A stretch of 13,996 nt of DNA from DASZMJ01 sp035551935 (GTDB lineage: Bacteria; Planctomycetota; Planctomycetia; Isosphaerales; Isosphaeraceae). The translations under genes were made by a program, and so were the position numbers. Positions 5,708-13,868 of the stretch are shown piece by piece (positions within the stretch are counted from its first letter, which is position 1; each line of letters opens with the position of its first letter). The notes under the pieces are model-generated. The model was given only the letters and a program-made list of their open reading frames with translations. It ran no database searches and had not been told where the DNA came from. The stretch lies in the NCBI GenBank assembly GCA_035551935.1, contig DASZMJ010000275.1, positions 1-13,996 of the forward strand, in the 5' to 3' direction.

Positions 5708-8474
5708 GGAAGGCCTCCCACTCATCTAGGGGCATGATGCCGAGGTCGCGGAACAGGGTGATGCGCTGGGTCAGGTAGAACACCCAGGTCTGGATCAGGG
5801 TGTTCTGGAGGTTCAGGATCGTCGCCTGGAAGTTCGTCAGGTTGATCGTCTGCGTCGCCGCGTTGTTGCTGGCGCCCGCGGCGGCGACCTGCGCCGGGGC
5901 GACGAGCTGCTCGACGGTCTGGTCCTTGGCCCGGATCGTCAGCACGTACCGCTTCTTGAAGTTGTCGTAGCTCTGCGCCTGCTGGAGCAGGTTGCGGATG
6001 TCCTGGCGGACCTGGAACTTGATCTGGTCCTCGGAAAGCATCAGGTTGCGGCGCTGGCGCTCGTAGTTGATCTGGTTGGCGATGTAGTTGTTCCGCTCGC
6101 TGACGCGGATCAAGGGCAGCTCGGCGTTCATGACGCCGGAGAACTGCTTGGCCTGGCTGAAGAAGCCGAACGGGTTGGTCGTCGTCGGCGGGGTGTAGAC
6201 CTGGTTGGTGATCGTGAAGTTGAGGAAGCCCTTCAGCGCGTTGGCCAGCACGGCGTACTGCCGCCAGGCGTCGTAGAGCTGCGCCCGCGCGCTCATCAGG
6301 TCGAGCCGGCTCTCCAGGCCGATCCGCTCGGCGGCCAGGTACGCCGAGTTCAGCAGCGTCGTGTCCTCGATGGCCACGTCCCTGCCCTCGAAATCCTTGC
6401 CCCCCAGGTTGTTGATGACGACCTTGAGCAGCGGGTAGCCGTCGATCTGGACGTCCTGGAGGTCGGGCAGCCCGTCGACGATGCCCGGCAGCTCGTTGAG
6501 CTGGCGGTCGGGCCGTCGCGACCAGCGGTCGACGTTGACGAAGACGCCGCGGAACGGGTCGAGCAGGCTGCGGTCGAAGACGACCGGCAGGTCGGGGGGC
6601 AGGCCGAGCTGGATCTTGTACGAGTCGACGAGGTTGCGGTACGAGATGAGGTCGGTGATCAGGCTCAGCCGGAAGGTCTCGAGCTGGATCTGGAGCTGGT
6701 CGACCTGCTGCTGGCCGATGCCGACGTTGCCGGCGACCTGCTCGCGATAGAAGATCAGGAGCTGCTCGAACGCCTTGATGTTCAGGCGGTCGTTCTCGAT
6801 CTGCTGGAGCTGCTGCATCACGTTCAGGTAGCCGACGACCGGGTCGCCGGTGCCCGGGTTGGTGATCGCCTGGGCCTGGGCGATGACGTTGGCGACGAAC
6901 TCCTGGCGGAAGCGGGCGAAGGCGCGGATCTGGTAGAGCAGCGACCGCTCGGCCTGGGTCAGCCCCTCGAGCGTCACGGCCCGGCCGCCGCCGCGGAGCA
7001 GGGGCAGGACGATGGCGATCGGGATCGTCGACTGGACCGACGGCTGGGTGCCGTTGGAGCCGTTGAAGTTGAAGACCGTCTGGTTGGCGAAGCCGGTCAG
7101 CAGGCGGACGCCGTTGCTGAACAGCTTGCCGACGCCGGCGACGGTGCCGAGCTGGAGGTTCGACACGCCGCCGCCGGGGGCGGAGTTGGTCCGGTAGACG
7201 TACTGGTTGGTCGGGTTGGGCTGCGGGATGCCGACGCCGGCCGGGCCGGTCAAGGGGCCCATCCCGGCGTAGAACTGCGGCTCGAAGTTGAACCGCTGGA
7301 GCGTGACGTTCAACGAGGCGAGGTAGACCTGCTCGAGTTGGTACTGATACGGCCGGGAGTTGATCAGGGCCAGCGTCATCGCCTGCTCGGGGTTGATGAC
7401 GTAGGGCCGGGTCCCCCTGGGCAGGCCGGCGGCGGAGGCGTCGTCGAACGGCTCGCTGGCCGGCACGAGCAGGTCGATCAGGCTGCCGGTCTCCTCCTTG
7501 ACCTGGGCGCGTTCCAGCGGCGAGATGCCGGGCATCGGCTCGGTCGGCAGGAGGAGGTTGCGCTGGCTGGCGTCGCCGGCGCCGGGCGTGGGCTGGTCGC
7601 CGCCGACGGCGGCGCGGCCCCGGATCGGCTCGCGCTGGCCCTCCCCTTGGCCCGGCGACACGCCCGCCTCCGGTGGCGCGGGGCCGACGGGGGCCGGCCC
7701 CGGCTGGGCGCCGGCGGCGGCCGCGCCGGGACGAGGATTGTCGGTGGCCTGGAAGCCGACTTGACGCACGCCGGGGTCTCGGGTTCGGGGGTCGTTGCGG
7801 GATGGGGCCGCGGCCGTCGCGGCGCGGCCGCCCGCGGGGGGGGGCCCGGGGATCGCTACCAATATGGGCGACATCGCCGCGGCTTTGGGCCCGGAATTCG
7901 ACCGCGACGCGGCCGGGAACGGCGTCCGCCCCTCGGTCGGCGGCGGCGGCGGCTCGACCGGCGGCGGCGGCCCGGTCGCGGGGCCTTCCGCCCCGGCCCC
8001 GCCGGCCGCGGGCAGCGGGCCCGTCGGGACCGGTTCCGAGGCCCTCGGCTCCGCGACCGGGACCGTCGCCGGGATGCCGGGCGCCGACATCGGCTGCCGC
8101 TGCCACGACCGGATCATGTCGAGGTAGCCGGTCCCCTCCACCGGGACCAGGAGCCGGTGGATCGGCCACTGCGGGGTCGGGCTGAGCGACTCGGTCGGGT
8201 AGTCGTCCGGCGGCGCCGGCGGACGGTCCGGGTCGTAGGGCTGGGCGAAGCGGGCCAGTTGCGGGGGCTCCTTGGTGAAAGTATCCATCCGCCAGCGCGG
8301 GTCACGGCTCTTCTCGAACACGGCCTCGGTGACGTCCTGGTCGGCCCACTCGCGGAAGAACTCGCGGGTGCAGCCGGTCGCCCCGGCGGCGAGCAGTGCC
8401 AGGGCGAGGGCGGCCGCGCGGGGCCGGCACAAATGACGTCGGGCGGGCCTTCGGGCGCGGTTGGGCACGATCAT
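5580..8474 (-). CDS. TolC-like outer-membrane efflux lipoprotein with long Pro-rich linker
   Basis: This is the outer-membrane channel of the tripartite pump. At 964 residues it is about twice the usual length of TolC-family proteins. The N-terminus has a basic region, a hydrophobic core (about 20-33) and a lipobox-like ATGC with Cys35, so a signal-peptidase II lipoprotein is likely. Residues about 130-325 are Pro/Ala/Gly-rich and probably disordered. From about 358 (VINPEQAMTLALINS) the outer-membrane efflux fold begins. Two helical repeats are visible: about 505-625 (LTQAERSLLYQIRAFA through LVDSYKIQLGLP) and about 700-910 (LAAERIGLESRLDLMSARAQLYDAWRQY repeats the typical TolC helix). ATG at 8474 has GGGAGG nine bases upstream. 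It is the first gene of the operon. Its last 128 bases run on into the fusion-protein gene, giving a Pro/Ala/Gly-rich tail (about 931-964). Confidence 0.88.
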   Translation of the reverse strand: MIVPNRARRPARRHLCRPRAAALALALLAAGATGCTREFFREWADQDVTEAVFEKSRDPRWRMDTFTKEPPQLARFAQPYDPDRPPAPPDDYPTESLSPTPQWPIHRLLVPVEGTGYLDMIRSWQRQPMSAPGIPATVPVAEPRASEPVPTGPLPAAGGAGAEGPATGPPPPVEPPPPPTEGRTPFPAASRSNSGPKAAAMSPILVAIPGPPPAGGRAATAAAPSRNDPRTRDPGVRQVGFQATDNPRPGAAAAGAQPGPAPVGPAPPEAGVSPGQGEGQREPIRGRAAVGGDQPTPGAGDASQRNLLLPTEPMPGISPLERAQVKEETGSLIDLLVPASEPFDDASAAGLPRGTRPYVINPEQAMTLALINSRPYQYQLEQVYLASLNVTLQRFNFEPQFYAGMGPLTGPAGVGIPQPNPTNQYVYRTNSAPGGGVSNLQLGTVAGVGKLFSNGVRLLTGFANQTVFNFNGSNGTQPSVQSTIPIAIVLPLLRGGGRAVTLEGLTQAERSLLYQIRAFARFRQEFVANVIAQAQAITNPGTGDPVVGYLNVMQQLQQIENDRLNIKAFEQLLIFYREQVAGNVGIGQQQVDQLQIQLETFRLSLITDLISYRNLVDSYKIQLGLPPDLPVVFDRSLLDPFRGVFVNVDRWSRRPDRQLNELPGIVDGLPDLQDVQIDGYPLLKVVINNLGGKDFEGRDVAIEDTTLLNSAYLAAERIGLESRLDLMSARAQLYDAWRQYAVLANALKGFLNFTITNQVYTPPTTTNPFGFFSQAKQFSGVMNAELPLIRVSERNNYIANQINYERQRRNLMLSEDQIKFQVRQDIRNLLQQAQSYDNFKKRYVLTIRAKDQTVEQLVAPAQVAAAGASNNAATQTINLTNFQATILNLQNTLIQTWVFYLTQRITLFRDLGIMPLDEWEAFHELIPPKFGTAGAAPVGAPGPRPAAGGAPGAAAARPPGRRAA

Positions 8475-8548
8475 CCCCTCGGACCTCCCTGTCCTTGAGG
8501 TTCGATACGGTTGGCGGGCAGTCGGGGCGAGGGTTGGACCCCATCAGT

Positions 8549-8574
8549 TTGACGCGATTTACGGCCCGCGTCAA
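8549..8574. promoter_or_regulatory. Dyad in divergent promoter region, possible operator
   Basis: TTGACGCG (8549-8556) and CGCGTCAA (8567-8574) are perfect inverted 8-base arms around a 10-base spacer. It lies in the 318-base gap (8475-8792) between the divergent pump operon and FG-GAP gene. Read on the minus strand, TTGACG at 8574-8569 resembles a -35 box, with a poor -10 (CAAACT, 3 of 6) 17 bases on. So this may be an operator overlapping the pump promoter; the spacing suits a dimeric regulator. The rest of the gap shows only a small hairpin (8712-8729, stem GGGGGT/ACCCCC) in the FG-GAP leader. Confidence 0.4.
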
Positions 8575-8792
8575 CGGTCCGGGGACGTACCGTCTCCCCC
8601 TTGTCGTGGAACTCTATCGGAACGGGGGGTGGCGCCGGTTGAGCCGAAAGCAGCGATCGGCCGGGACCCGGCCTTGACCGGGCCTGGGAATCGGTGCAGC
8701 GGCGCGGCGCGGGGGGTCGAAAAACCCCCAACGGCGGGCCCGGTGGCGGCCGGCGCCGTCGCGACGACGGTCTTGGGAGGAGGGAGTCTCCG

Positions 8793-11462
8793 ATGCGGAT
8801 TGGCGAGCAGAAGTCCCGGCCGACGGCGCGCCGGCGGGAGGCATTCCGCCCCCGAGCCGAGCGGCTGGAGGAGAAGATCGCCCCGGCGGCCATCGACCTG
8901 GCCAACATCGCCGGCGCCCCGTATGGCGTCGAGCTGGGCGGGGCACAGGCGCAGGGCGGCGCGGGATTCAAGGTCACCGACGTCGGCGACGTCGCCGGCA
9001 CCGGCTACGACGACTTCCTCATCGGCGCCCCGACGACGGTGCTCGGCAGCCTCAACGGCGCCCCGGCCTACACCCTCGGCGGCGGGGCCAACGGCCGGAC
9101 CTTCCTGCTCTTCGGCTCGCAGGACGTCAGCGCCGGCACCATCGACTGGGCGACGATCGCCGCGGCGCTGCGGATCGGCGACCTCGGCCAGATCGGCACG
9201 ACCAGCCAGACCAACCCCGTCACCGGCACCACCGGCTACAACTACGCCGGGCTGTCGTTCTTCACCAGCCAGAGCCCCAGCAGCCAGCTCGGCGCCTCGG
9301 TCGCGGTCCTGGGCAACATCGACGGCAGCGGCCTGTCCTCGTTCCTCATCGGCGCCCCGGGCGGGACCGACGCGCTGGGCCAGAACGCCGGCACCGGCCG
9401 CGCCTACCTCGTCTATGGCAGCCGCAACCTGCTGACGGCGATGCGGACGACCCAGCTCGTCGACCTCGACAACCCCACCAACCTCAACTCGCTGGGCATC
9501 AACGTCGTGACGTTCGTCAACAACGTCGCCGGCGGCCTGGCCGGCTTCTCGGTGGCCGGCGTCGGCGACCTGTTCGCCAACGGCCGCAACGACGTCGCCA
9601 TCGGCGCCCCGAACGTCTCGCTCCGCGGCAGCAGCGGCAACGGCGCCGTCTACGTCCTCAACAGCGCCGCGCTGGCGACCCCGGCGACCACGACCGTCTC
9701 GCTGTCGCTGGTCGGCCAGGCCAACACGAACGTCCCGGGCGTCGTCTTCGCCGGGGCCAACAGCGGCGACGCCGCCGGCTTCTCGATCGCCGGGGCCGGC
9801 ACCTTCGACGGCCGGACGACCGCCTTCGGCGCCATCGGCGACATCATCATCGGCGCCCCGCAGATGAACCCGGTGACCTACAGCGCCCTCGGCCCCGGCT
9901 ACGCCGCGGTCGTCTACGGCGCGTCGAACCTGCCGAGCCTGGCGACGCTCAACAACGGCTTCGCCTCGATCCCGCTGAGCAACGTCGGCAACAACACCGT
10001 GACCGCCGGCCTGGTCCCCGGGGCCATCTTCGTCGGCAGCGCCACCGGCGACGCCACCGGCTTCGCCGTCAGCACCGCCGGCGACTTCAACGCCGACGGC
10101 ATCAACGACATCATGATCGGCTCGCCCGGCTTCCAGTCGGCGACCGGCCTGGTCTCCCTGATCTACGGCTCGCCGGCCACCCCCACGACCCCGGGGCGGC
10201 TGCTCGGCACGTTCCAGCTCACGAACCTGCCGAGCTCGGTCAACTCGGTCTCGTTCGTCGGCTCCAACAGCGGCGCCCTGGCCGGCTGGGCGCTCGGCGT
10301 GCTCGGCAAGGTCAACGCCAACACGGTCAACAACCTGCTGATCGGCTCGCCCGGCTTCAACGCCGACTCGGGGGCCGCGTACGTCATCCCCGGCAACCCC
10401 AACCTCGGCGGCCTCATCTCGCTGAACCCGGCGACGATCCAGGGCTCGCCGGTGGCCGCGACGGTCATCACCAACAGCACCCCCGCCGGGGCCAATTTCC
10501 TGGGCGCGTCGCTCTCCGGCAACCTCGTCCCCAACGGCGCCGGCCGGACCGCCGACAGCGACGCCCTGGCCGACTTCATCATCGGTGCCCCGGGCCTGCC
10601 GCTGACCAGCGGCCGCACCCTGGCCGGCGCCGCGTTCGTGCTGGAAGGCCGGTTCGTGCCGGTGGCCATCCCCCCCTCGACGGCCCTGACCGTCACCATC
10701 GGCGTCAACGCGGCGCCGCCGGGGCCGTTCACGATCGACCTGGCCACGTCCACCTCGATCCAGATCTTCGTGCTGAGCAACGCCACGATCAGCCCGACGT
10801 TCAACCCCGTCACCGACATCAACCCGGCGACGATCGTCGTCAACGGCGTCCCCTTCCCCAACGCCACGATCGCGGCGGACCCCAAGGACGAGAACGGCGA
10901 CGGCATCCCCGACGCGATCATCACCATCAGCCCCGCCGCGAACCTGAACCTGACCAACGGCGTCCAGACGATCACCCTCAGCGGCCGGACCCTGTCGACG
11001 GCCGGCCAGTCGAACGTCCGGTTCGTCGGCACGGCGCAGGTGACCGTCTCGGGCGCCCCCAACAACGGCGGCGGCTCGAACCTGCCGCCGGTCAACTCGA
11101 CCTCGCCGACCTTCGGCTTCCCCAACGCCAACGCCGCCGTCCCGACCCTGGGCAGCCAGCTCGTCCCCACGGTCGCGAGCCTCTCGACCCTGGTCTGGAA
11201 GCCCTTGTCGACCGCCCAGGCGTACAATCAATTCCTGCCCGGACCCTACATCCGCCAGCGGGCCCTCCAGGCCCAGGGTGTGCACGTGGCCGGCCGCCGC
11301 GTCTCCAGCGGCAGGCGATCCAGCTCCGCCCGCGACTGGACCCTCGGCAACGAGGTCTTCACCCGCGGCAACTACCACCCGCAGCACGGCAACACGTACA
11401 AGCTCTTCCCGCTCAAGCCGGTCAACCACCACGTCCGGACGATCCCGCCGTCGCCGTTCTGA
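8793..11462 (+). CDS. Seven-repeat FG-GAP (integrin-alpha-like) beta-propeller surface protein
   Basis: Probably an exported or cell-surface protein; function unknown. The 889-residue product has an Arg-rich N-terminus with RAERLEEKIAPA (21-32), resembling the LEDR/LEPR-type motif common at the start of planctomycete extracellular proteins; there is no ordinary signal peptide. Seven FG-GAP units follow, each ending in a form of D-(x)-I-G-A/S-P: about 62-80, 171-189, 253-273, 331-356, 427-446, 501-521 and 573-600. That number fits a closed seven-bladed propeller. Several carry Ca-loop-like sequences (DFNADGIND at 431-439). A beta-rich domain follows (about 630-755), with another candidate Ca loop DENGDGIPD (699-707). 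The tail (about 800-889) is basic and His/Ser-rich. The ATG at 8793 was chosen because AGGGAG lies six bases before it within a GGGAGGAGGGAG stretch. The frame opens upstream without a better start. It is divergent from the pump operon. Confidence 0.85.
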   Translation: MRIGEQKSRPTARRREAFRPRAERLEEKIAPAAIDLANIAGAPYGVELGGAQAQGGAGFKVTDVGDVAGTGYDDFLIGAPTTVLGSLNGAPAYTLGGGANGRTFLLFGSQDVSAGTIDWATIAAALRIGDLGQIGTTSQTNPVTGTTGYNYAGLSFFTSQSPSSQLGASVAVLGNIDGSGLSSFLIGAPGGTDALGQNAGTGRAYLVYGSRNLLTAMRTTQLVDLDNPTNLNSLGINVVTFVNNVAGGLAGFSVAGVGDLFANGRNDVAIGAPNVSLRGSSGNGAVYVLNSAALATPATTTVSLSLVGQANTNVPGVVFAGANSGDAAGFSIAGAGTFDGRTTAFGAIGDIIIGAPQMNPVTYSALGPGYAAVVYGASNLPSLATLNNGFASIPLSNVGNNTVTAGLVPGAIFVGSATGDATGFAVSTAGDFNADGINDIMIGSPGFQSATGLVSLIYGSPATPTTPGRLLGTFQLTNLPSSVNSVSFVGSNSGALAGWALGVLGKVNANTVNNLLIGSPGFNADSGAAYVIPGNPNLGGLISLNPATIQGSPVAATVITNSTPAGANFLGASLSGNLVPNGAGRTADSDALADFIIGAPGLPLTSGRTLAGAAFVLEGRFVPVAIPPSTALTVTIGVNAAPPGPFTIDLATSTSIQIFVLSNATISPTFNPVTDINPATIVVNGVPFPNATIAADPKDENGDGIPDAIITISPAANLNLTNGVQTITLSGRTLSTAGQSNVRFVGTAQVTVSGAPNNGGGSNLPPVNSTSPTFGFPNANAAVPTLGSQLVPTVASLSTLVWKPLSTAQAYNQFLPGPYIRQRALQAQGVHVAGRRVSSGRRSSSARDWTLGNEVFTRGNYHPQHGNTYKLFPLKPVNHHVRTIPPSPF

Positions 11463-11488
11463 TCGGCCGGGCCTCGTCGCCGCACCAC

Positions 11489-11522
11489 ACGGGCCGGCCC
11501 CCGACCGACGGGGCCGGCCCGT
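11489..11522. terminator. Bidirectional terminator-like hairpin between convergent genes
   Basis: Perfect 13-base arms, ACGGGCCGGCCCC (11489-11501) and GGGGCCGGCCCGT (11510-11522), enclose an eight-base loop in the 72-base gap between the convergent FG-GAP and ThDP-enzyme genes. There is no strong T-run on either strand, as often in high-GC genomes. Placement supports a shared terminator. Confidence 0.65.
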
Positions 11523-11534
11523 TCGCCTTCGCCA

Positions 11535-13226
11535 TCAGACCACCCGTCGCGAGAGCCGCTCGGTGAGCCGCTCCAGCGCGGGGCTCTTGTCGAGCTTGTC
11601 GAGGTGGACGTTCAGCAGGCTGAACCCGGCCGTATTGGCCAGCGCCGCCGCGAGGGCCGACTCGAGGTCCCCCTCGGTCCGGACCTCCAGGCCCAGGCCG
11701 GCGCCGAGCACCTCGGGGACCTTGTGATAGGCCCATTCGTGGATGTCGTTGAACGAGCCCTCCAGCAGGAATCGCTCGGTCATGTACCCGCGGTTGTTCA
11801 GGACGACGACGATCGGGTTCAGGCCGTAGCGGGCCACGGTGGCCAGCTCCATGCCGGTCATCTGGAAGGCGCCGTCGCCGACGATGACCAGGGGCCGGAG
11901 CCCCCGGTTGGCCACGCCGGCGCCCACGGCCGCGGGGATCGCGAAGCCCATCGACGTGTAGTAGGCCGGGCTGATGAACTCGGTCCGGCGGCTCATCACC
12001 AGGTCGGCGGCGCCGAAGAGCGCGTCGCCGATGTCGGCGATGACGACCGTCTGGTCGTCGAGCAGGCGATTGAGCCGCGCGAAGAGCCGGGCCGAGGTCA
12101 CGGGGGCGTCGGGCTCGACGGCCCACGGCCCGCGCGCCTCGGCCGGCCGCGACGGCACCGGCCGCCGGACCGGCTTGAGGTCCCGCGCCTGGAGGCCGCG
12201 GATGAAGTCGTCGAGCCGGACGTCGTGGTAGTGGTGGTGGCGGATCTGGAGGTCCTCGCTCGTCGCGTTGATGCAACGCGACGGGTCGAGCTTCGCGGTG
12301 AAGATGCCGAGGTTGATGTCGCTGAGGAAGCAGCCGAGCATCAGCAGGCAGTCCGACTGCTCGACGTACTCGGTCACCTCCGCGCGGCCCATCCCCCCCT
12401 CGTACACGCCGACGAACAGCGGGTGGCTCTCCGAGATCACGCTCTTGCCCAGGATCGTCGTCGCGATCGGCAGCCCCGCCCCCTCGGCCAGGGCGAGCAA
12501 TTCATCCTGGAGCCCGAAGCGGTGGACCTCCACGTCGGCCAGGATCATCGGCCGCTGCGCCACCCGCAACAGGGCCGACGCCTCGCCCAGGGCCTCGCGG
12601 AGCGCGTCCGGGTCGCTCGGCGGCAGGCCCCCCGGCGGCCGGTGCGGCGTGACCTGCCGGGCGTTGAGCCGGTCGCGCGGCAACTCGAGGTAGACCGGCC
12701 GCTTGTAGCGGATCGCCGCGCCGAGCACCCGGTCGATCTCGCCGAAGGCCGTCAGCGGGTCGTCGAGCACCGCCGAGGCGACGGTGATCTTCTCGAAGAC
12801 CTCGAGCTGCGTCTCGAACCCCTTGACCTTGTGGTGCAGCAAGGGGTTGCGGTCCCGCTCCGACATCCCCGGCGAGCCGCCGAGCACGACCACCGGCGAC
12901 TTCTCGGCGTACGCGCCGGCGATGCTGTTGCAGCAGCTCAGGCCGCCGACGCAGTACGTCACCGCCACGCATCCGAGCCCCTTCAGCCGCGCGTAGGCGT
13001 CGGCCGCGAAGCCCGCCGAGTCCTCCCGCGTCATGTTGACGATCGCGATCGGGCTCTCCTCGAGCATCTTGTACAGCCCGAGGATGTAGTCCCCCGGGAT
13101 GCCGAAGACGTGCTCGACCCCGAGCGCGTGCAGGCGGTCGATCAGGTACGCGCCGATCGTCGTCGCCGACGGCTCGATCAGGCCGTCGGCCCCCGTCGTC
13201 AACACCGCCGCGTTGGTCGTGGCCAC
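11535..13226 (-). CDS. Pyruvate/indolepyruvate decarboxylase-type ThDP-dependent 2-keto acid decarboxylase
   Basis: This enzyme probably decarboxylates a 2-keto acid non-oxidatively to an aldehyde, using thiamine diphosphate and Mg in the cytoplasm. The 563 residues (typical for the family) contain the N-terminal Pyr domain (about 20-190), a central domain (about 205-350) and the C-terminal PP domain (about 375-550). The catalytic set known from Zymomonas pyruvate decarboxylase is all visible: Asp46 in GDYILG, Glu68 in [15 protein letters not shown], the His131-His132 pair in LLHHKVKG, and Glu484 in NNRGYMTER. The ThDP motif runs from GDG (450-452) to NN (477-478). The His-His pair separates it from acetolactate synthase and benzoylformate decarboxylase. 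The substrate (pyruvate, indolepyruvate, phenylpyruvate or a branched keto acid) cannot be fixed. GTG at 13226 was chosen because GAGGGGG lies six bases upstream; an ATG at 13280 adds 18 residues but starts inside a repeat. Confidence 0.9.
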   Translation of the reverse strand: MATTNAAVLTTGADGLIEPSATTIGAYLIDRLHALGVEHVFGIPGDYILGLYKMLEESPIAIVNMTREDSAGFAADAYARLKGLGCVAVTYCVGGLSCCNSIAGAYAEKSPVVVLGGSPGMSERDRNPLLHHKVKGFETQLEVFEKITVASAVLDDPLTAFGEIDRVLGAAIRYKRPVYLELPRDRLNARQVTPHRPPGGLPPSDPDALREALGEASALLRVAQRPMILADVEVHRFGLQDELLALAEGAGLPIATTILGKSVISESHPLFVGVYEGGMGRAEVTEYVEQSDCLLMLGCFLSDINLGIFTAKLDPSRCINATSEDLQIRHHHYHDVRLDDFIRGLQARDLKPVRRPVPSRPAEARGPWAVEPDAPVTSARLFARLNRLLDDQTVVIADIGDALFGAADLVMSRRTEFISPAYYTSMGFAIPAAVGAGVANRGLRPLVIVGDGAFQMTGMELATVARYGLNPIVVVLNNRGYMTERFLLEGSFNDIHEWAYHKVPEVLGAGLGLEVRTEGDLESALAAALANTAGFSLLNVHLDKLDKSPALERLTERLSRRVV

Positions 13227-13266
13227 GCTCCACCCCCTCGGGTTCGTGTGATCTGCTGGCTCCCCC

Positions 13267-13333
13267 GTAGGGTCCGCCATGCGGACCGATCTCTGTGTGT
13301 TCCATGAAGATCGGTCCGCACGGCGGACCCTAC
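13267..13333. repeat. Nested palindromic intergenic repeat (REP/MITE-like)
   Basis: Arms at 13267-13292 and 13308-13333 are inverted copies matching at 25 of 26 bases, around a 15-base loop. Each arm is itself a small palindrome: GGTCCGC, three bases, GCGGACC. The outer ends read GTAGGGTCCGCC on one strand and its complement on the other. It lies 13 bases past the stop of the cyclotransferase-like gene and 40 bases before the chosen start of the decarboxylase gene. Such nested symmetry is typical of dispersed REP-like or miniature mobile elements. Only one copy is visible here, so dispersal is inferred. Confidence 0.7.
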
Positions 13334-13346
13334 AAGAGGCGGATTG

Positions 13347-13718
13347 CTATGATGGGTATTCGTCATCCCGGCCCCGCCACCGTCGCAACGGCCCCCGCGC
13401 GTCGGCGGGCAACCGGCCGGCGAACTCGTAGACCCAGGCGGCTCGCCCTCCCCTCGTCCGCGCGACGATCCGACGATAGAGCCCCTCCTCCACCCCTTCA
13501 TACGGGTCGAGCCGCTCGACCAGTTCACGCAGCTCCACCCTCCGCACGTGTCCCTCGACCCAACCGGCCGACTCCACGCCGCAATCGACCAGGCCCGGGT
13601 ACGGCCCCAGGTCGAACAGCCTCCCGCGCACCGCGTCGGCGACCCAACCCCCGCGACGGGCCTCCTCATCGCTCGACGGCCCGAGCGTGCCGTAGGCAAA
13701 GAGTAGGTCCGGTGCCAT
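13347..13718 (-). CDS. Gamma-glutamylcyclotransferase-like (AIG2/GGCT fold) protein
   Basis: A small cytoplasmic protein of the AIG2/GGCT fold, whose members cyclise gamma-glutamyl groups to 5-oxoproline or cleave gamma-glutamylamine links. The 123 residues show the nucleotide-loop-like YGTL (9-12) near the N-terminus, GRLFDLGPYPGLV (32-44), and LDPYEG (70-75), where Glu74 is the expected catalytic acid. The aromatic VYEFAG (96-101) ends the barrel. The ATG at 13718 was chosen because AGAAGG sits seven bases upstream and the YGTL motif then falls at the usual distance from the N-terminus. An in-frame ATG at 13736 adds six residues but lacks a clear ribosome binding site. It is on the same strand as the decarboxylase gene, 120 bases away with a palindromic repeat between, so co-transcription is possible. 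The true substrate is not known. Confidence 0.85.
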   Translation of the reverse strand: MAPDLLFAYGTLGPSSDEEARRGGWVADAVRGRLFDLGPYPGLVDCGVESAGWVEGHVRRVELRELVERLDPYEGVEEGLYRRIVARTRGGRAAWVYEFAGRLPADARGPLRRWRGRDDEYPS

Positions 13719-13868
13719 GGGCTCGCCTTCTTCCATTCTAGTCGTTCCGCCGGCAACGTCCCGCCGCCGTGGGCGCCGGAATGATCGCTTCCACGCCGCG
13801 AGGACGAGGCGTTGACGGGACGACTCAGACGGGCACGGCCCGCCGATCTCCCTGAATCCTAGAGCGGT

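Noticed and set aside
5722..8169. 815-codon alternative minus-strand frame inside the outer-membrane protein gene
   Set aside because: Same strand but a different frame; the product is Arg/Pro/Ala-rich noise, whereas the 8474-5580 frame shows a lipobox and TolC-type helices.
8712..8729. Small hairpin GGGGGT/ACCCCC in the FG-GAP leader as riboswitch or terminator
   Set aside because: A six-base stem alone is common by chance in this GC-rich leader, and no further conserved structure or T-run was seen.
8571..11432. 953-codon minus-strand frame opposite the FG-GAP gene
   Set aside because: It is Arg/Asp/Gly/Val-rich with no domain; the plus frame carries seven well-spaced FG-GAP repeats and a good ribosome binding site.
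13227..13280. Upstream ATG (13280) as start of the decarboxylase
   Set aside because: It starts within the palindromic repeat and lacks a clear ribosome binding site; GTG at 13226 has GAGGGGG at good spacing and gives the usual family length.
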